Assembly: GCA_947165595.1 (NCBI GenBank)
Contig: CAMVAV010000002.1
Coordinates: 1 to 64,000 of the forward strand
Direction: 5' to 3'
DNA from: an uncultured Clostridia bacterium
GTDB lineage: Bacteria; Bacillota; Clostridia; Oscillospirales; Oscillospiraceae
DNA: 64,000 nucleotides
The notes beneath the pieces are model-generated. The model made no database searches. It saw nothing but the letters and a program-made list of their open reading frames with translations, and was not told the origin of the DNA. The translations under genes and the position numbers were made by a program. Positions 1 through 11,100 of the stretch are shown one piece after another (position 1 is the stretch's first letter; the number at the start of each line of letters is the position of its first letter).

Positions 1-586
1 AGTGCCGCACGATGGCGGCGTTGCTCTCGAACTGCGCCATGCGCACGTCCTTCACGCCGGAGCCGACGGGCGGGATGCCCTTCGACGCGACGAACACCAG
101 CACGTCGCAGTCGAACAGCCGCGCCGCGTCCACAACCTCCACCTCGGGAAACGCGCCGTAGTCCCACGGGAGCGAAACCTGTCCCATCTCGAACTCCCAG
201 CGGGCGGTGATCTGCTCCGACAGGTCGCAGATGCCGATGCGCCCGATCACGTCGCCGCCGAGAAGCTTGAGTCCCGTCAGCAGCGTCGAGCCGACGTCCC
301 CGATGGCGAGGATATTGACGCGCTTCTTTCCCTTTTTCGGCGGCTCCAGCATCCGCTCCCAGCCGGGGCGGCTGCGGTTGACGACGGTGAGCCGCCCCTC
401 CTCCAGCGCCCGAAGCGCCGCTTCCTCCGGTTCAAAGCGCGGCAGGCGCGAGGCGTCCAGCACGGAAAGGCCGTGCGGCTCCTTCAGCTGGCCGGGATGG
501 TTCGCCCGGAAGCTGCCGCGCCCGAGGACCGGGTCGCCCTCGATGAGGTAAAAGAGGCGTCCGTTCCGTTCGATGATCTCATGCAT
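1..586 (-). CDS. Lactate/malate dehydrogenase-like NAD-binding protein (3' part outside window)
   Basis: Minus-strand translation from ATG at 586: MHEIIERNGRLFYLIEGDPVLGRG...KRVNILAIGDVGSTLLTGLKLLGGDVIGRIGICDLSE...; Rossmann-type GDVGSTLL motif. Start overlaps the stop of the next gene upstream. Confidence 0.7.
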   Translation of the reverse strand, partial: MHEIIERNGRLFYLIEGDPVLGRGSFRANHPGQLKEPHGLSVLDASRLPRFEPEEAALRALEEGRLTVVNRSRPGWERMLEPPKKGKKRVNILAIGDVGSTLLTGLKLLGGDVIGRIGICDLSEQITARWEFEMGQVSLPWDYGAFPEVEVVDAARLFDCDVLVFVASKGIPPVGSGVKDVRMAQFESNAAIVRH

Positions 587-3500
587 AGTCCTGCCCCCTC
601 ATGAGCTGTTCCAGATCGTTTTCCAGATACACCGACGCCGCGAGGCTCGGGTCATAGCGCAGGCACGCCCCCTTGTCGGGGCACAGCGGCAGGATGACCG
701 CCTCGCTGAGCCGGCTGAGCGTCAGGTTGCGCGCGTACTGCTCCCGATACGCCCGCTCCAGCGCCAGCATGACCTCCCGCGCGGACTCGAGGCAGCAGCG
801 GGAGAGCGCGTATACCGCCCGGCCGGAGCACTCGCTTTCAAACGTGGGCGCGGCGTAGGGCAGGATGTGGTTGATCCCCGGCAGCAGCCCCGGCACCGGC
901 GCTTCGGCGCGGCGGACGGTGTTGCCCCCGATGAAGGGGTAGAGCGTGGACTCGATGAACCACTGCCGCAGCGTCGGCACAAAATAGGCGCCGTCCACGG
1001 GGTAGCCCTGCTCGCGCATCAGGTCGCGCCCGTGACCGGAGAGCAGGCCGACGAACACCATGCGGATGTCGATGCCCTCCCGCCGCAGCAGCGGGTCCAG
1101 CGCGCGGATTCGTATGCCGGGGTGCATCACGTCGTCCACGAGGATGACCGGGCGGTCGAAGGACTTGATGATGCGGATCTGGCGCGGAATGGTCGGATAG
1201 TTCGGGAACGCCTCGATCCGGCTCGAGCGGAGGTCCGGCTCGAACACCTTGTCGGTGTGGATGGTCTTGGTGACGGTATTGGGGATCATGCGCCCGCGCA
1301 GCATCTTGCCGAAGGGCACGCACATGCACTCTCCCAGCCTCCGCGGCACGACGGGCGTGTCGGGCACGCGGTTGAACGCCGTGATGCGCTCCAGCAGCCG
1401 CCGATGGATCACGTCGGACGAGAGCGTCAGCACCAGCGAGCCGGGATAGAGCCCCGTCAGCGCGCGCTGCAGGCGGCGGTGCCCGTTTTCAATGGCGGAG
1501 AGCACGCGTTCGTCATGCGCGAGCGGCTCCTGGATCGTGGTCTCCAGATTGCGGATCAGGACCGAGGGCGAGCGCATATCCACCTCCAGCAGCGGCGCGT
1601 CCCCCTCCCGGCGGGAAAAACCCTGGCGCAGCAGCAGCTCCTCCAGCTCCGCGGTCACGCCGCCGCGCGGGCGGCAGAGCGCGTAGACGCAGTCCTCCTG
1701 CAGTGAGCGCGCCAGCACCTCGCTCAAAAGGAGCTGCGCGTCGTCCCCCCGCGCTCGCACGCCGGTGACGAGCAGCGACTTTCCCGCCGCGCGCAGGCGC
1801 ACGCGGTCGCTCAGGGAGGAATCGCCCAGCGCCCCGAACAGCTCCGTCGCGCCGAGGTAGCGCCACGTCAGGAAGCCGGCGCGCCGCCCGCCGCGGCGCA
1901 GGGCGAGCATCTCGTCGCCCTCCCGCGCCGCCTCGGCAAGCTCCGGGCCGTCCGGCTCGCCATAGGGCGCCGTCAGCCACTCGAAGCAGATATCGGCGGC
2001 GGTCAGCAGCGGCTTTTCGTGGCTGTCGCGCAGATAGAGGCCGTTCTGATAGATGAAGTCCTGGATGATGGGGTCGATGAAATGGGAGATGTCGCGGTTC
2101 TGGTCCACGTTCTCCCGGATACGGGTCGAACTGATGTCCTCCAGCTCGGGCGGCAGGCGCAGCTCCATCAGGTCGCCCGTGATGCGGAGCGCCTCCCGGT
2201 CCGGCAGTCCGGTCTGATCGGGGCGGCGGAACACGATGTGGTTGAGCGAGTGGACGGACCACGGCTCCGGCTCCCTGCGGTACGCCGACGCGCCCGCGAT
2301 GACGTCCGCGCCGACGACCAGGTACAACCGCCGCCCGCCGAAGATCGTCCGCAGCCGCCTGAGGTCCGCGGGATTCGCGATGTTGACGGGGATGTCGCTC
2401 GGGAAGAGATAGACGTGGAAATCCCCCGCCACCGACATGTTGATGATCTGGCGGCGCAGCAGGTGCGGCTGCGGCTTCTTCGACCATGAGAACTCGTCCA
2501 CGGCGAGATAGACCTCAAAGCCCATCTCGCGTATTTCCCGCACGATGCCCTTGTGCGAAAGCGTGAAGGGGTCGAAGGTGCCGGGGAAGAACGCGATCTT
2601 GCGCGGGCGCTCGAACCGAAACGCGCCGCGCTCGAGCTTGTGCAGCGTGAGGAAGCGATCTATGTGCGCCAGCGCGGAGGCGCGGTAGAAAAACGTCAGC
2701 GCGTCGGCGTCCGGCGCGGTGTCGACCAAAAACAGCAGCTTGCGGCAGCAGAGCGTGAAAAGCCGCTCCTCCTGCTCCAGCGCGCCGGTGTCGAACAGTT
2801 GCCCGAACACCAGCAGCGCCTCCTGCCGCACCGCCTCGCGGTAGTGGGCGAGCCCCTGCAGCAGCAGCCCGATCAGCTCGTGCCAGCGCTCCGTGTAGCG
2901 CGCCGCCGGCTCGACGAAGCGCCCGCGGTACTCCTCATAGTGCCGCAGCATGACCCCGATCGTGCGCAGCGCGCCCGCGACGGCGCTGTCCGTCGGGGAG
3001 CCCAGCAGGGTCTTGAGCCAGAGCACCTGCTCGTCCAGCTCGCTCGGGTACAGCAGCAGCGCGGTCTGCCCCAGATAGTCGGGGATGTACTTGGAGATGG
3101 CGTACTGTCCCAGCTCGATGCCCTTGCCCAGCTCGACCACGACCTCGTTGCGCTGCTCGCGCCGCAGCAGCGGCAGCACGTCCAGCAGCGCCTGCCCCGC
3201 CGCGTGGCGCACGACCACGCGCTCGGAGACCTTGATGAGGTTGGAAAAGTGCGTGCAGATGTGCAGGATGTTGTCCTTCCCGCTCCGCTCCGCCTGGTCG
3301 CGCAGGATACCGACGCCCACGACCTTGTTGACCCACGGCGTCGCGGTCTTGAGGTTGTCGAGGAAGATCTCCGCGGTGACGTCCTGCTCGAACACCTCGC
3401 GGTAGGCGGACACGTCCTCCCCCGCGCGGCGCAGGATGCGGTAGCGCAGGAACTGCAGCGTCAGGCCCTCTCTCGCGCTCCCCCGCGCGGCGAGCTCCGC

Positions 3501-5303
3501 GATGCGTTTCATCTGCGGATGGTCCTGCGCCAGCGGGCGCTGCGCCTCCTGCAAAAACAGCAGCGCCGCCGTTTGCAGCCGCGTGTCGCCGCAGAGGGCA
3601 AAGTACGCGGCAAACTCGATCAGCTTCGCGCGCGTCTGGTCGCCGTAGTGGTGGGGCGGCAGGCTCTGGATCGCGTCGAGCAGGGTGAACGCCGTGTCCG
3701 GCTCCTTCTCCTCCGGCTTGTCGTAATAGGTCAACAGCACGCCGACGAAGCGCGGCAGCGTCTCCCGCCGTCCGTAGCGCAGCATGGCCGCCACGACGAG
3801 CTTTAGCGTGTAGCCGATGTGCGAGCGCTGCTGGGCGGTGGTCTTGTGGTCGGGGTTGATGATCTTGTCGAGGTACTCCGCCCAGAGGGTGAAGGGCACC
3901 TCCTCCGCGGGGTCGGAGGACGCGTCCTCCGGCAGGCGCTTGCGGTAGACGAGGTGGAACTTCGCGATGATCTGCCCGATCAGCCCCGCCGCCTGACGGC
4001 GGATATCGCCCTCGCGGTGGGTCAGCAGCTCGTAGAGGAAGGCGAGCGCCTGCGTCTTCTGCCGCGCGGACAGATAGGTGCAGTACGCCTCGAAGATGTT
4101 GAGGTAGACGCGCAGCTGCTTCCAGTCGCGGCTGGCGCGCGCCGCCTCGATGATGTTGCCGAAGCGCTGCTCGCCGGAGAGCTGATGCATCAGGCGCAGA
4201 TGGTGCTCCATGGAGAGCAGCATCAGCCGCTCGACGGACTCCTCCGGCGTCATCAGGGCGGGGTCCTTCGCCTCCGCGCTCACGCGCGGCGCGCCGGTCA
4301 GGCCGATGTCCGCGCCGAGCGAGCGGAGGTAGCGCTCAAAGTCCTGCAGCCGGCTGTAGACCAGCTCATAGCGGCGGCGCTTTACCGCGTCGACGTTTTC
4401 GAGCTTCCCGAGGATCACGTCAAAGGCGTCGGCAAGGGAGAAGATCTCCGTCACCTCCCGCCCCTGCGCGTCGCGGCTCTGCTTGCAGCGGACGTCGGCG
4501 TAGATGAGGCACAGCGACTCGGCGGAGAGCGCGTCCAGCTCCAGGTCCCAGGTCGAATGGTTCGAGGCGATGTGGCTGACGGCGTACATCCCGCGCTTTT
4601 CCAGCCAGTACCCCGTGTAGTAGTAGTGCAGGTGCGGCACCGCCTCGCCGGGACGGCAGCCGTATTTGCCGAGGTCGTGCGCCGCGGCGGCGGCGGATAT
4701 GAGTGCGAGGTCGATCTCCTCCCCCGCCTCGCGGACGCCGCGCGCGACGGTCAGCGCGATGTGGTGCACGCCCGCGATATGGCTCAGCGTGCGGTAGGGC
4801 GTCACCTCGTCGCCGAGGCGCATCAGCTCGTAGATGAACTCCCCTCGGAAGGCGGCGAGGAAGCGCTTGTACTCCTCCGCGTGGTCGCAGTCCTCATACT
4901 CCTCCGGTGCGAGAAAGGCGAAGTCGTGCATCGGGTCGAAGGGCAGCGTCCGGCGCTCCCGCTCCAGCAGGAGCTGCAAAACCGTCAAAAACGTCAGCGC
5001 CCCGCGCTCGAAGCCGTAGGCGTCCGGCGCAAAGCGTCCCTGCGGATACATCCGGGCGCGGATAAAATCGTAGCAGAACGCGCACCAGCCCCGCTCCGGC
5101 GCTTTTCCGAGCAGCGGGGCGCAGAGCTCGGCGACGGCGGCGCAGGACAGCCGCTCCCGGATCGGAAGCAGGGCCTCCAGCCGCACGTCGAGCCCCGCCT
5201 CGCGCAGGCTGCGCAGCGCCGCGCGGCGGTCCCGCTCCAGCCCTCTGTCACAAAGCGCGCCCGAAAGCGCGTCCAGCAGCTCGCGCACCGCCTTTTTGCT
5301 CAT
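579..5303 (-). CDS. Giant multidomain protein: HD-type domain, helical repeat region, NadD-like nucleotidyltransferase, GNAT-like region, phosphoribosyltransferase-like domain
   Basis: 1574-aa ORF; SAAAAAHDLGKYG (HD), KIAFFPGTFDPFTLSHKG (nucleotidyltransferase GTFDPxxxxH motif), PVILVDDVMHPG (PRTase-like) in one frame. Confidence 0.85.
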   Translation of the reverse strand: MSKKAVRELLDALSGALCDRGLERDRRAALRSLREAGLDVRLEALLPIRERLSCAAVAELCAPLLGKAPERGWCAFCYDFIRARMYPQGRFAPDAYGFERGALTFLTVLQLLLERERRTLPFDPMHDFAFLAPEEYEDCDHAEEYKRFLAAFRGEFIYELMRLGDEVTPYRTLSHIAGVHHIALTVARGVREAGEEIDLALISAAAAAHDLGKYGCRPGEAVPHLHYYYTGYWLEKRGMYAVSHIASNHSTWDLELDALSAESLCLIYADVRCKQSRDAQGREVTEIFSLADAFDVILGKLENVDAVKRRRYELVYSRLQDFERYLRSLGADIGLTGAPRVSAEAKDPALMTPEESVERLMLLSMEHHLRLMHQLSGEQRFGNIIEAARASRDWKQLRVYLNIFEAYCTYLSARQKTQALAFLYELLTHREGDIRRQAAGLIGQIIAKFHLVYRKRLPEDASSDPAEEVPFTLWAEYLDKIINPDHKTTAQQRSHIGYTLKLVVAAMLRYGRRETLPRFVGVLLTYYDKPEEKEPDTAFTLLDAIQSLPPHHYGDQTRAKLIEFAAYFALCGDTRLQTAALLFLQEAQRPLAQDHPQMKRIAELAARGSAREGLTLQFLRYRILRRAGEDVSAYREVFEQDVTAEIFLDNLKTATPWVNKVVGVGILRDQAERSGKDNILHICTHFSNLIKVSERVVVRHAAGQALLDVLPLLRREQRNEVVVELGKGIELGQYAISKYIPDYLGQTALLLYPSELDEQVLWLKTLLGSPTDSAVAGALRTIGVMLRHYEEYRGRFVEPAARYTERWHELIGLLLQGLAHYREAVRQEALLVFGQLFDTGALEQEERLFTLCCRKLLFLVDTAPDADALTFFYRASALAHIDRFLTLHKLERGAFRFERPRKIAFFPGTFDPFTLSHKGIVREIREMGFEVYLAVDEFSWSKKPQPHLLRRQIINMSVAGDFHVYLFPSDIPVNIANPADLRRLRTIFGGRRLYLVVGADVIAGASAYRREPEPWSVHSLNHIVFRRPDQTGLPDREALRITGDLMELRLPPELEDISSTRIRENVDQNRDISHFIDPIIQDFIYQNGLYLRDSHEKPLLTAADICFEWLTAPYGEPDGPELAEAAREGDEMLALRRGGRRAGFLTWRYLGATELFGALGDSSLSDRVRLRAAGKSLLVTGVRARGDDAQLLLSEVLARSLQEDCVYALCRPRGGVTAELEELLLRQGFSRREGDAPLLEVDMRSPSVLIRNLETTIQEPLAHDERVLSAIENGHRRLQRALTGLYPGSLVLTLSSDVIHRRLLERITAFNRVPDTPVVPRRLGECMCVPFGKMLRGRMIPNTVTKTIHTDKVFEPDLRSSRIEAFPNYPTIPRQIRIIKSFDRPVILVDDVMHPGIRIRALDPLLRREGIDIRMVFVGLLSGHGRDLMREQGYPVDGAYFVPTLRQWFIESTLYPFIGGNTVRRAEAPVPGLLPGINHILPYAAPTFESECSGRAVYALSRCCLESAREVMLALERAYREQYARNLTLSRLSEAVILPLCPDKGACLRYDPSLAASVYLENDLEQLMRGQDYA

Positions 5304-5514
5304 CGTACCGTCCCCGTTTCAAAAAAATAATATTGTATTTTACCATCTTTGGCCGCCGCCGTCAACGAAATCGCGCCGCCGCGGTCCGTTTTTTCCTGCC
5401 GCTCCTCACCCCGGCAAAAAGAAAGCGTGAAAAATCGAAAAATCTTCTTCCCTTTCCGGCGGATCGGTTGTATGATAATGGCGACGACAAACTGACAGAA
5501 ACGGAGAGAACGAC

Positions 5515-6636
5515 ATGGAAAAGGCAAAGGTTTATTTTACCGATTTTCGCACCCAGGTCGGCGTGAACCAGGGCGAGAAGCTGCAAAAGCTCTGCCGTGC
5601 CGCCGGCATCGAAAGCATCGGCTTTGAGGGCAAATTCGCGGCGATCAAGATGCACTTCGGTGAGCTGGGCAACTTCTCCTACCTGCGCCCGAACTACGTC
5701 AGGGCGGTGGCGGACCTGATCCGGGCGCTCGGCGGCAAGCCGTTTTTGACGGACTGCAACACGCTCTACCCCGGCAGCCGCAAGAACGCGGTCGACCATC
5801 TCTACAACGCGGAGGTCAACGGCTTCAACAGCGTCACGACGGGCTGCTACGTCATCATCGCGGACGGCCTCAAGGGCACGGACGAGGCGACGGTCCCCGT
5901 GCCGAACGGCGAGTACTGCAAGGAGGCGTACATCGGCCGCGCGCTCTATGACGCGGACGTGATCGTCTCGCTGACGCACTTCAAGGGACACGAGATGACC
6001 GGCTTCGGCGGCGCGATCAAGAATATCGGCATGGGCGGCGGCAGCCGCGCGGGCAAGATGCAGCAGCACTGCGACGGCAAGCCCACGGTCGACCCGTCGC
6101 TCTGCCGCACATGCAAACGGTGCGCGCGGGAGTGCGGCTCGGACGCGATCTCCTATGACAGCGGCAAGGCGGTGATCGACCAGTCGCTCTGCAAGGGCTG
6201 CGGCCGGTGCATCGGCGCCTGCGCGTTTGACGCGATCTCCTCCGAGCAGGACACGGCGCTCGAGGCGTTGTGCTGCAAGATGGCGGAGTATACGGCGGCG
6301 GTTTTGAGCGGCAAGCCGGCGTTTCACATCAGCCTCATCATGGACGTGTCGCCCAACTGCGACTGCCACGGGGAAAACGACGCGCCGATCCTGCCGAACC
6401 TCGGCATGCTCGCGTCCTTCGACCCGGTCGCGCTCGACCAGGCGTGCGCCGACCTCTGCCTCGCGGCGGAGCCGATCCGCAACAGCCAGCTCGGCGACAA
6501 CCTTGCAAGGCCTGACTGGCACCATCACCACGACTGCTTCCTCGACAGCAACCCGAACGTCCGCTGGAAGGAGACGCTCGCGCACGGCGAAAAGATCGGC
6601 CTCGGCACAAGAGAATACGAGCTGATCCGTATTTAA
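5515..6636 (+). CDS. DUF362 domain-containing iron-sulfur protein
   Basis: CRTCKRCARECGSDAI and CKGCGRCIGACAFDAI 4Fe-4S motifs, THFKGHEMTGFGGAIKNIGMG; DUF362-type architecture. Confidence 0.9.
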   Translation: MEKAKVYFTDFRTQVGVNQGEKLQKLCRAAGIESIGFEGKFAAIKMHFGELGNFSYLRPNYVRAVADLIRALGGKPFLTDCNTLYPGSRKNAVDHLYNAEVNGFNSVTTGCYVIIADGLKGTDEATVPVPNGEYCKEAYIGRALYDADVIVSLTHFKGHEMTGFGGAIKNIGMGGGSRAGKMQQHCDGKPTVDPSLCRTCKRCARECGSDAISYDSGKAVIDQSLCKGCGRCIGACAFDAISSEQDTALEALCCKMAEYTAAVLSGKPAFHISLIMDVSPNCDCHGENDAPILPNLGMLASFDPVALDQACADLCLAAEPIRNSQLGDNLARPDWHHHHDCFLDSNPNVRWKETLAHGEKIGLGTREYELIRI

Positions 6637-6659
6637 GCTTGTTTCGGACAACAGAAAAC

Positions 6660-6716
6660 GGGGCTGCGAAGGATGAGAATGAACGCTCTCACGCTTCGCA
6701 GCCCCTCGGTTTTTTG
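6660..6716 (+). terminator. Terminator hairpin between convergent genes
   Basis: GGGGCTGCGAAG...CTTCGCAGCCCC followed by TCGGTTTTTTG. Confidence 0.8.
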
Positions 6717-6731
6717 TTTCGCCCGTCCGCC

Positions 6732-8135
6732 CTACGCCTCCCGCTTCGCCTTCAGCCACGCCTCGTATCCCGCCGGGATGGACGTGTAGCGCAGCAGGCA
6801 GCCGTCCTCCGTGCGCTTGACCACCTTGGCGAACAGCTCGCCGCCCGCCTCGAGCTTGACGTTGTCATAGACGGCGAGCTCCGTGCCCGTGTCCAGCACC
6901 GCCCCGTCGTGCGCTACGGCGACGATGCCGCCGTAATAGGACTTCGCGCCGCCGTGTTTTCCGTCGAGCCGGCGGAAGCACACGGGGATGGGACGCTCCA
7001 GCGCGCGCGGCACCGTGTCCCTTGTCCTGACCGTCACGTTGTACGGCGCGCCTATGCCCGTCACCTGCGAAAGCACCAGCTCGCCCTGCACGCCCTTGGG
7101 ATAGACGGTCATCTCCTGCGCGATCTCCAGCTCCGCCGCGCAGAGCCTCCGCGTCATCGGGGAGAGCAGCACCTGTCCGCCCACCGTATAGCTTTCGATC
7201 CTGCCGCAGAGGTTGACGTGGCTGCCGACCACGCCGTACTTGGTGCGCTTTTCCGAGCCGATGTTGCCGACGACGACCTCGCCGGTGTTGACGCCGATGC
7301 CCATTTCCAGCTCCGGGTAGCCCTGTCGGGCGTTCCAGACGTTTACCGCCTCCATCTGCGCCTCCATCTCCAGCGCCGCCGCGACGGCGTCCTCCGCGTG
7401 CGTCTCCGAAGGGACGGGCGCGCCGAAGATCGCCAGGATCCCGTCGCCGATGAATTCGATAATCGTGCCGCCGCGCGCCTCGATCACCTCGGTCATCTCG
7501 CCGAGGTAATGGTTGAGCATCGTGATGAGCTCGTTCGCGTCCATGCGCTCGCTCATGGCGGCGAAGCCGCGCAGATCGCTCATAAGGATGGAGAGCGTCC
7601 GCTTTTTCCCGCCGAGGGCAAGCCCGTCCGGCGTCTCGAGCAGCTGCCGCACGATCTCGTCGGAGAGAAAGCGGCCGAAGGTCTCGCTCAGGAGCTTGTT
7701 GCGCAGCTCCAGCTGCCCGTTCAGGGCGCGGATGCGCTCCATCGCACGCACGGCGTCGCGCAGGCCGGCCAGCTCCGTCATGTCGCTGAGCACGACGATG
7801 ACGCCGACGCTCCTGCCCTCGTCCGTCAGAAAGGAGGTCACCATGCGCAGCTGCCTGGTCTCCGTCCCTGTGAAGTAGGGCACGATCGCCTCGTGCGGCC
7901 GCTCCCGGTCGTAGACCGCGTCGAGCACCGTCTGCGCGAAGGCGTCGTTCTCCTCACAGTCGAAAAAGCACTCGCCGAAGCTCCTGTGCAGAAGCTCCGC
8001 TTCCTCCCGGGACAGAATCCGCAGAGCGGAGGGATTCAGGCAGATGATCTTACCGTCGAAGCCGACGACCATCACTCCCTCCGACATATCCCGCATGATG
8101 CTGTTTCGGATCAGCTCGCTCTTGTCCGCCATCAA
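6732..8135 (-). CDS. PAS + class III adenylate/guanylate cyclase domain protein
   Basis: LSILMSDLRGFAAMSERM, IEFIGDGILAIFGAP, GIGVNTGEVVVGNIGS: class III cyclase motifs with N-terminal PAS-like region. Confidence 0.9.
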   Translation of the reverse strand: MMADKSELIRNSIMRDMSEGVMVVGFDGKIICLNPSALRILSREEAELLHRSFGECFFDCEENDAFAQTVLDAVYDRERPHEAIVPYFTGTETRQLRMVTSFLTDEGRSVGVIVVLSDMTELAGLRDAVRAMERIRALNGQLELRNKLLSETFGRFLSDEIVRQLLETPDGLALGGKKRTLSILMSDLRGFAAMSERMDANELITMLNHYLGEMTEVIEARGGTIIEFIGDGILAIFGAPVPSETHAEDAVAAALEMEAQMEAVNVWNARQGYPELEMGIGVNTGEVVVGNIGSEKRTKYGVVGSHVNLCGRIESYTVGGQVLLSPMTRRLCAAELEIAQEMTVYPKGVQGELVLSQVTGIGAPYNVTVRTRDTVPRALERPIPVCFRRLDGKHGGAKSYYGGIVAVAHDGAVLDTGTELAVYDNVKLEAGGELFAKVVKRTEDGCLLRYTSIPAGYEAWLKAKREA

Positions 8136-8171
8136 CGTCTCCCCCTGTCCCCGCCGCGACGCGGGAGCCGC

Positions 8172-11100
8172 TCACACCTTCGCCTGCGCTTCCTCGTCCT
8201 GCTTGCTGCGGATGTTCTCGATGTTCTCCATGCTGCCGCCGCCGTGGTCGTCCTTGGCGCGCAGCTCGCCCTTGTCCACCAGACGCAAAAACGCGTCCAC
8301 CACGTCCGGCTCCAGCTGCGTGCCGGAGACCTCGCGGATGATGGAGACGACCTTGTCGAAGTTCATACGGTTGCGGTAGGGGCGGTTGGAGTACATCGCG
8401 TCGAAGCAGTCCGCCACCGCGATGATCTGCGCCACGCGCGGGATCTCGTCGCCCTTGAGATGATTGGGATAGCCCCGCCCGTCCGGGCGCTCGTGGTGCG
8501 ACTGCGCGCCGACGGACAGCTCCGGCATGATGCTGATGTCCTTGAGTACCTCATAGCCCTGGGAGGTGTGGGACTTGATCTTTTCAAATTCCTCGTCCGT
8601 CAGCTTTCCGTTCTTGTTGAGCACCTCCGGCGGTACGCCGATCTTGCCGATGTCGTGCAGCAGGGCGATGCGGTAGTATTTCTCCACCGTCTCCTTGTCG
8701 TACCCCAGCTCCTCCGCGAGCCGCGCCGTGTATTGGGCGACGCGCGTGGAGTGGCCGTTGGTGTACTTGTCCTTCATATCGATCACCTTCGCGAACGCCT
8801 CGGTGATCTCGCGGATAAAGGTCATGCTCTCCTGCTGCTTCTTTTCCAGCTTCTGCGTCTTTCCGTGGACATAGAGCTGCACGCACGCCGCCAAAAGCAG
8901 CAGCGCCAGCAGACCCGAGACGATAAAAAACCACGTCTGCTCGTAAAACGCCTTCTCCTTGACGATCCGGACGGACACCTCCTTGTTTCCGCGTCCCATG
9001 GAATCGCGAAGCTGGATCACAAAGTCGTAGGTCCCGCCGCGCAGATTCGTGTAGTCCACCGGCACCAGCTCGCTGCGGCTGACGGTGGTGCGGTTTTGCT
9101 CGAAGCCCTCCAGCCGGTAGCTTACCTGCGGGTTGCTCAGGGAATAGCTGAAGACATAACTGTAGACCGTCAGCTTCCGCACGTCGGAGGGAATCGTGAA
9201 CGAGCCGTCCGCGTCGGGATAGACCCGCTCCCCGTCCGTATCGAGGAAGGGAACGGAGACCTTGAGGTCGTTGACGTTTTCAAAGGTGGCTTCGATATTG
9301 ACCTTGCAGACGCCGGTGCCTCCCGCGATATACAGGTCGCCGTCCGCGCTCAGATCGCTGTAGGAGTTCGCCGTCGCGATGCAGGGCAGGCCGTTGGCAA
9401 TGCTGTAATAGACCGGGTCGATCTCGCCGTTGGCGACCAGCTCCTCCGTCGGGACGACGTAGATGCCGTTGCTCGAGAGCACCCACATGTCGCCCTTGCT
9501 GTTCTCGTAGAGGTCGAAGTTGTTCGTGTAGGGGAACTTCCGCACCGTCGTCACCTCATAGTCGGGGGTCATGTAGGCGATGCCGCTGCTGGCGACGATC
9601 CAGATGATGTCCCGCTTCGGATCGTGCTTGAGACGCATCACGATGTCCGAGGGCAGCCCGTCCTCCACGTTGATGTTCCGGGCGCCTCTCCCGTCGATGA
9701 TGTAGATGCCGCCGCCGTTGCTGCCGAGGACAATGTCGCCGTTCAGCCCCTCCTCGACGCAAAGGCTCTCCGTGTCGGCGATGCCGTTTTCCTCGCCGTA
9801 GGAGGCGGTGACGCGGTCCCCCCGGATCACGTTCACGCCACCGGTCAGCGCGACGAGGATGCTCCCGTCCTCCCTTTCGCAGACGGAGCGCAGGCTGTTG
9901 GACAGCAGGCCGTCGTCCTGCGTGAAGGCGGTCAGCTCGCCGCGGTCATAGCGCAGCAGCCCGTATTTGCGCCAGGTGGATATCCACAGACGCCCGCGGC
10001 TGTCGCGGATGACGGAGCGGATGCGGCAGCCGTCGAGCAGCGCGATCAGGTCGTCCGCACCCAGGTCCGCGCCGGAGGCGGTCTCCGCCTTCGTCAGCGG
10101 GAGCTCGGACACCGGGCCGTTCCCGTCCAGCACGATCAGTCCCCCGTCCGTGCCGACGAACAGCTTCCCGTCGGACACACAGGTGGAATTTGCCACCGTC
10201 TCGGGCAGATCGTAACGCGCGAACAGGTCGGAAAACCGGTTCGGCACCACCTTCATCACGCCCTGCCGCGTGGAGGTAAACCAGAGATTGCCCTGATAGT
10301 CCGTCATCACGTGGCCGACGTTGCTGCTCATCGGCAGGTTCTCCAGCACGCGGAACTTTCCGTTCTCCAGCACGCCGATGCCGTTCGAGGCGCAAATCCA
10401 GAGCTTGCCGTCGATGTACTCCATCTGCTGGATATAGCTCAGCGGCTGAATGTCGATCGGCTTCAGGTCCGTGAGCGTGTCCCCGAGGGAGGCGCGGTAA
10501 AAGCAGAAATCCCCGGCCTCAAAATAGACCTTTCCCGGATGCTCCGGATCGGGCAGGATGGAGCCCGCGCCCTTGACCGGGCTGTCCTCCACGCTGAAGA
10601 AGCTCAGCAGCGCGCCGTCCTTTATCCTCAGCATATCGCCCAGGTCCGTCGTCCCGTAGAGGACCCCGTCGTTTCCCGCCCGAAGGTTTCGCATGTTCGC
10701 CTCGGCGAGGGCCTCGTCCTCCATCATGGCGAGCTTCCCCTCCGGGTCGATCGTCGCAATGCCGCAGGTGGTGGCGACGTAGATCGTCCCGTTTGGATCC
10801 TCCGCGATGGCGCGGGTGTGGGCGGAGCGCATGCCGTCCAGCTTGCCCCACATGCGCAGCTCTCCGCGCTCCATGACCGCGACGCCGTTGTCGTTCGTCC
10901 CGATCCACAGGCGGTCGCGGCTGTCCACATAGAGGCACTTCACGCTGCTCAGCCCCGTGGTGGAATCCATGCGCACGAAGGTGTTGCCGTCGTAGCGGAT
11001 CAAGCCGCCGTAGCTGCCGATCCACAGAAAGCCGTCGCCCGTCTCGGCGATGGCGTTCGCCTCCGAGGTCGGCAGGCCGTTTGTGTTGTTGTACAGCACC

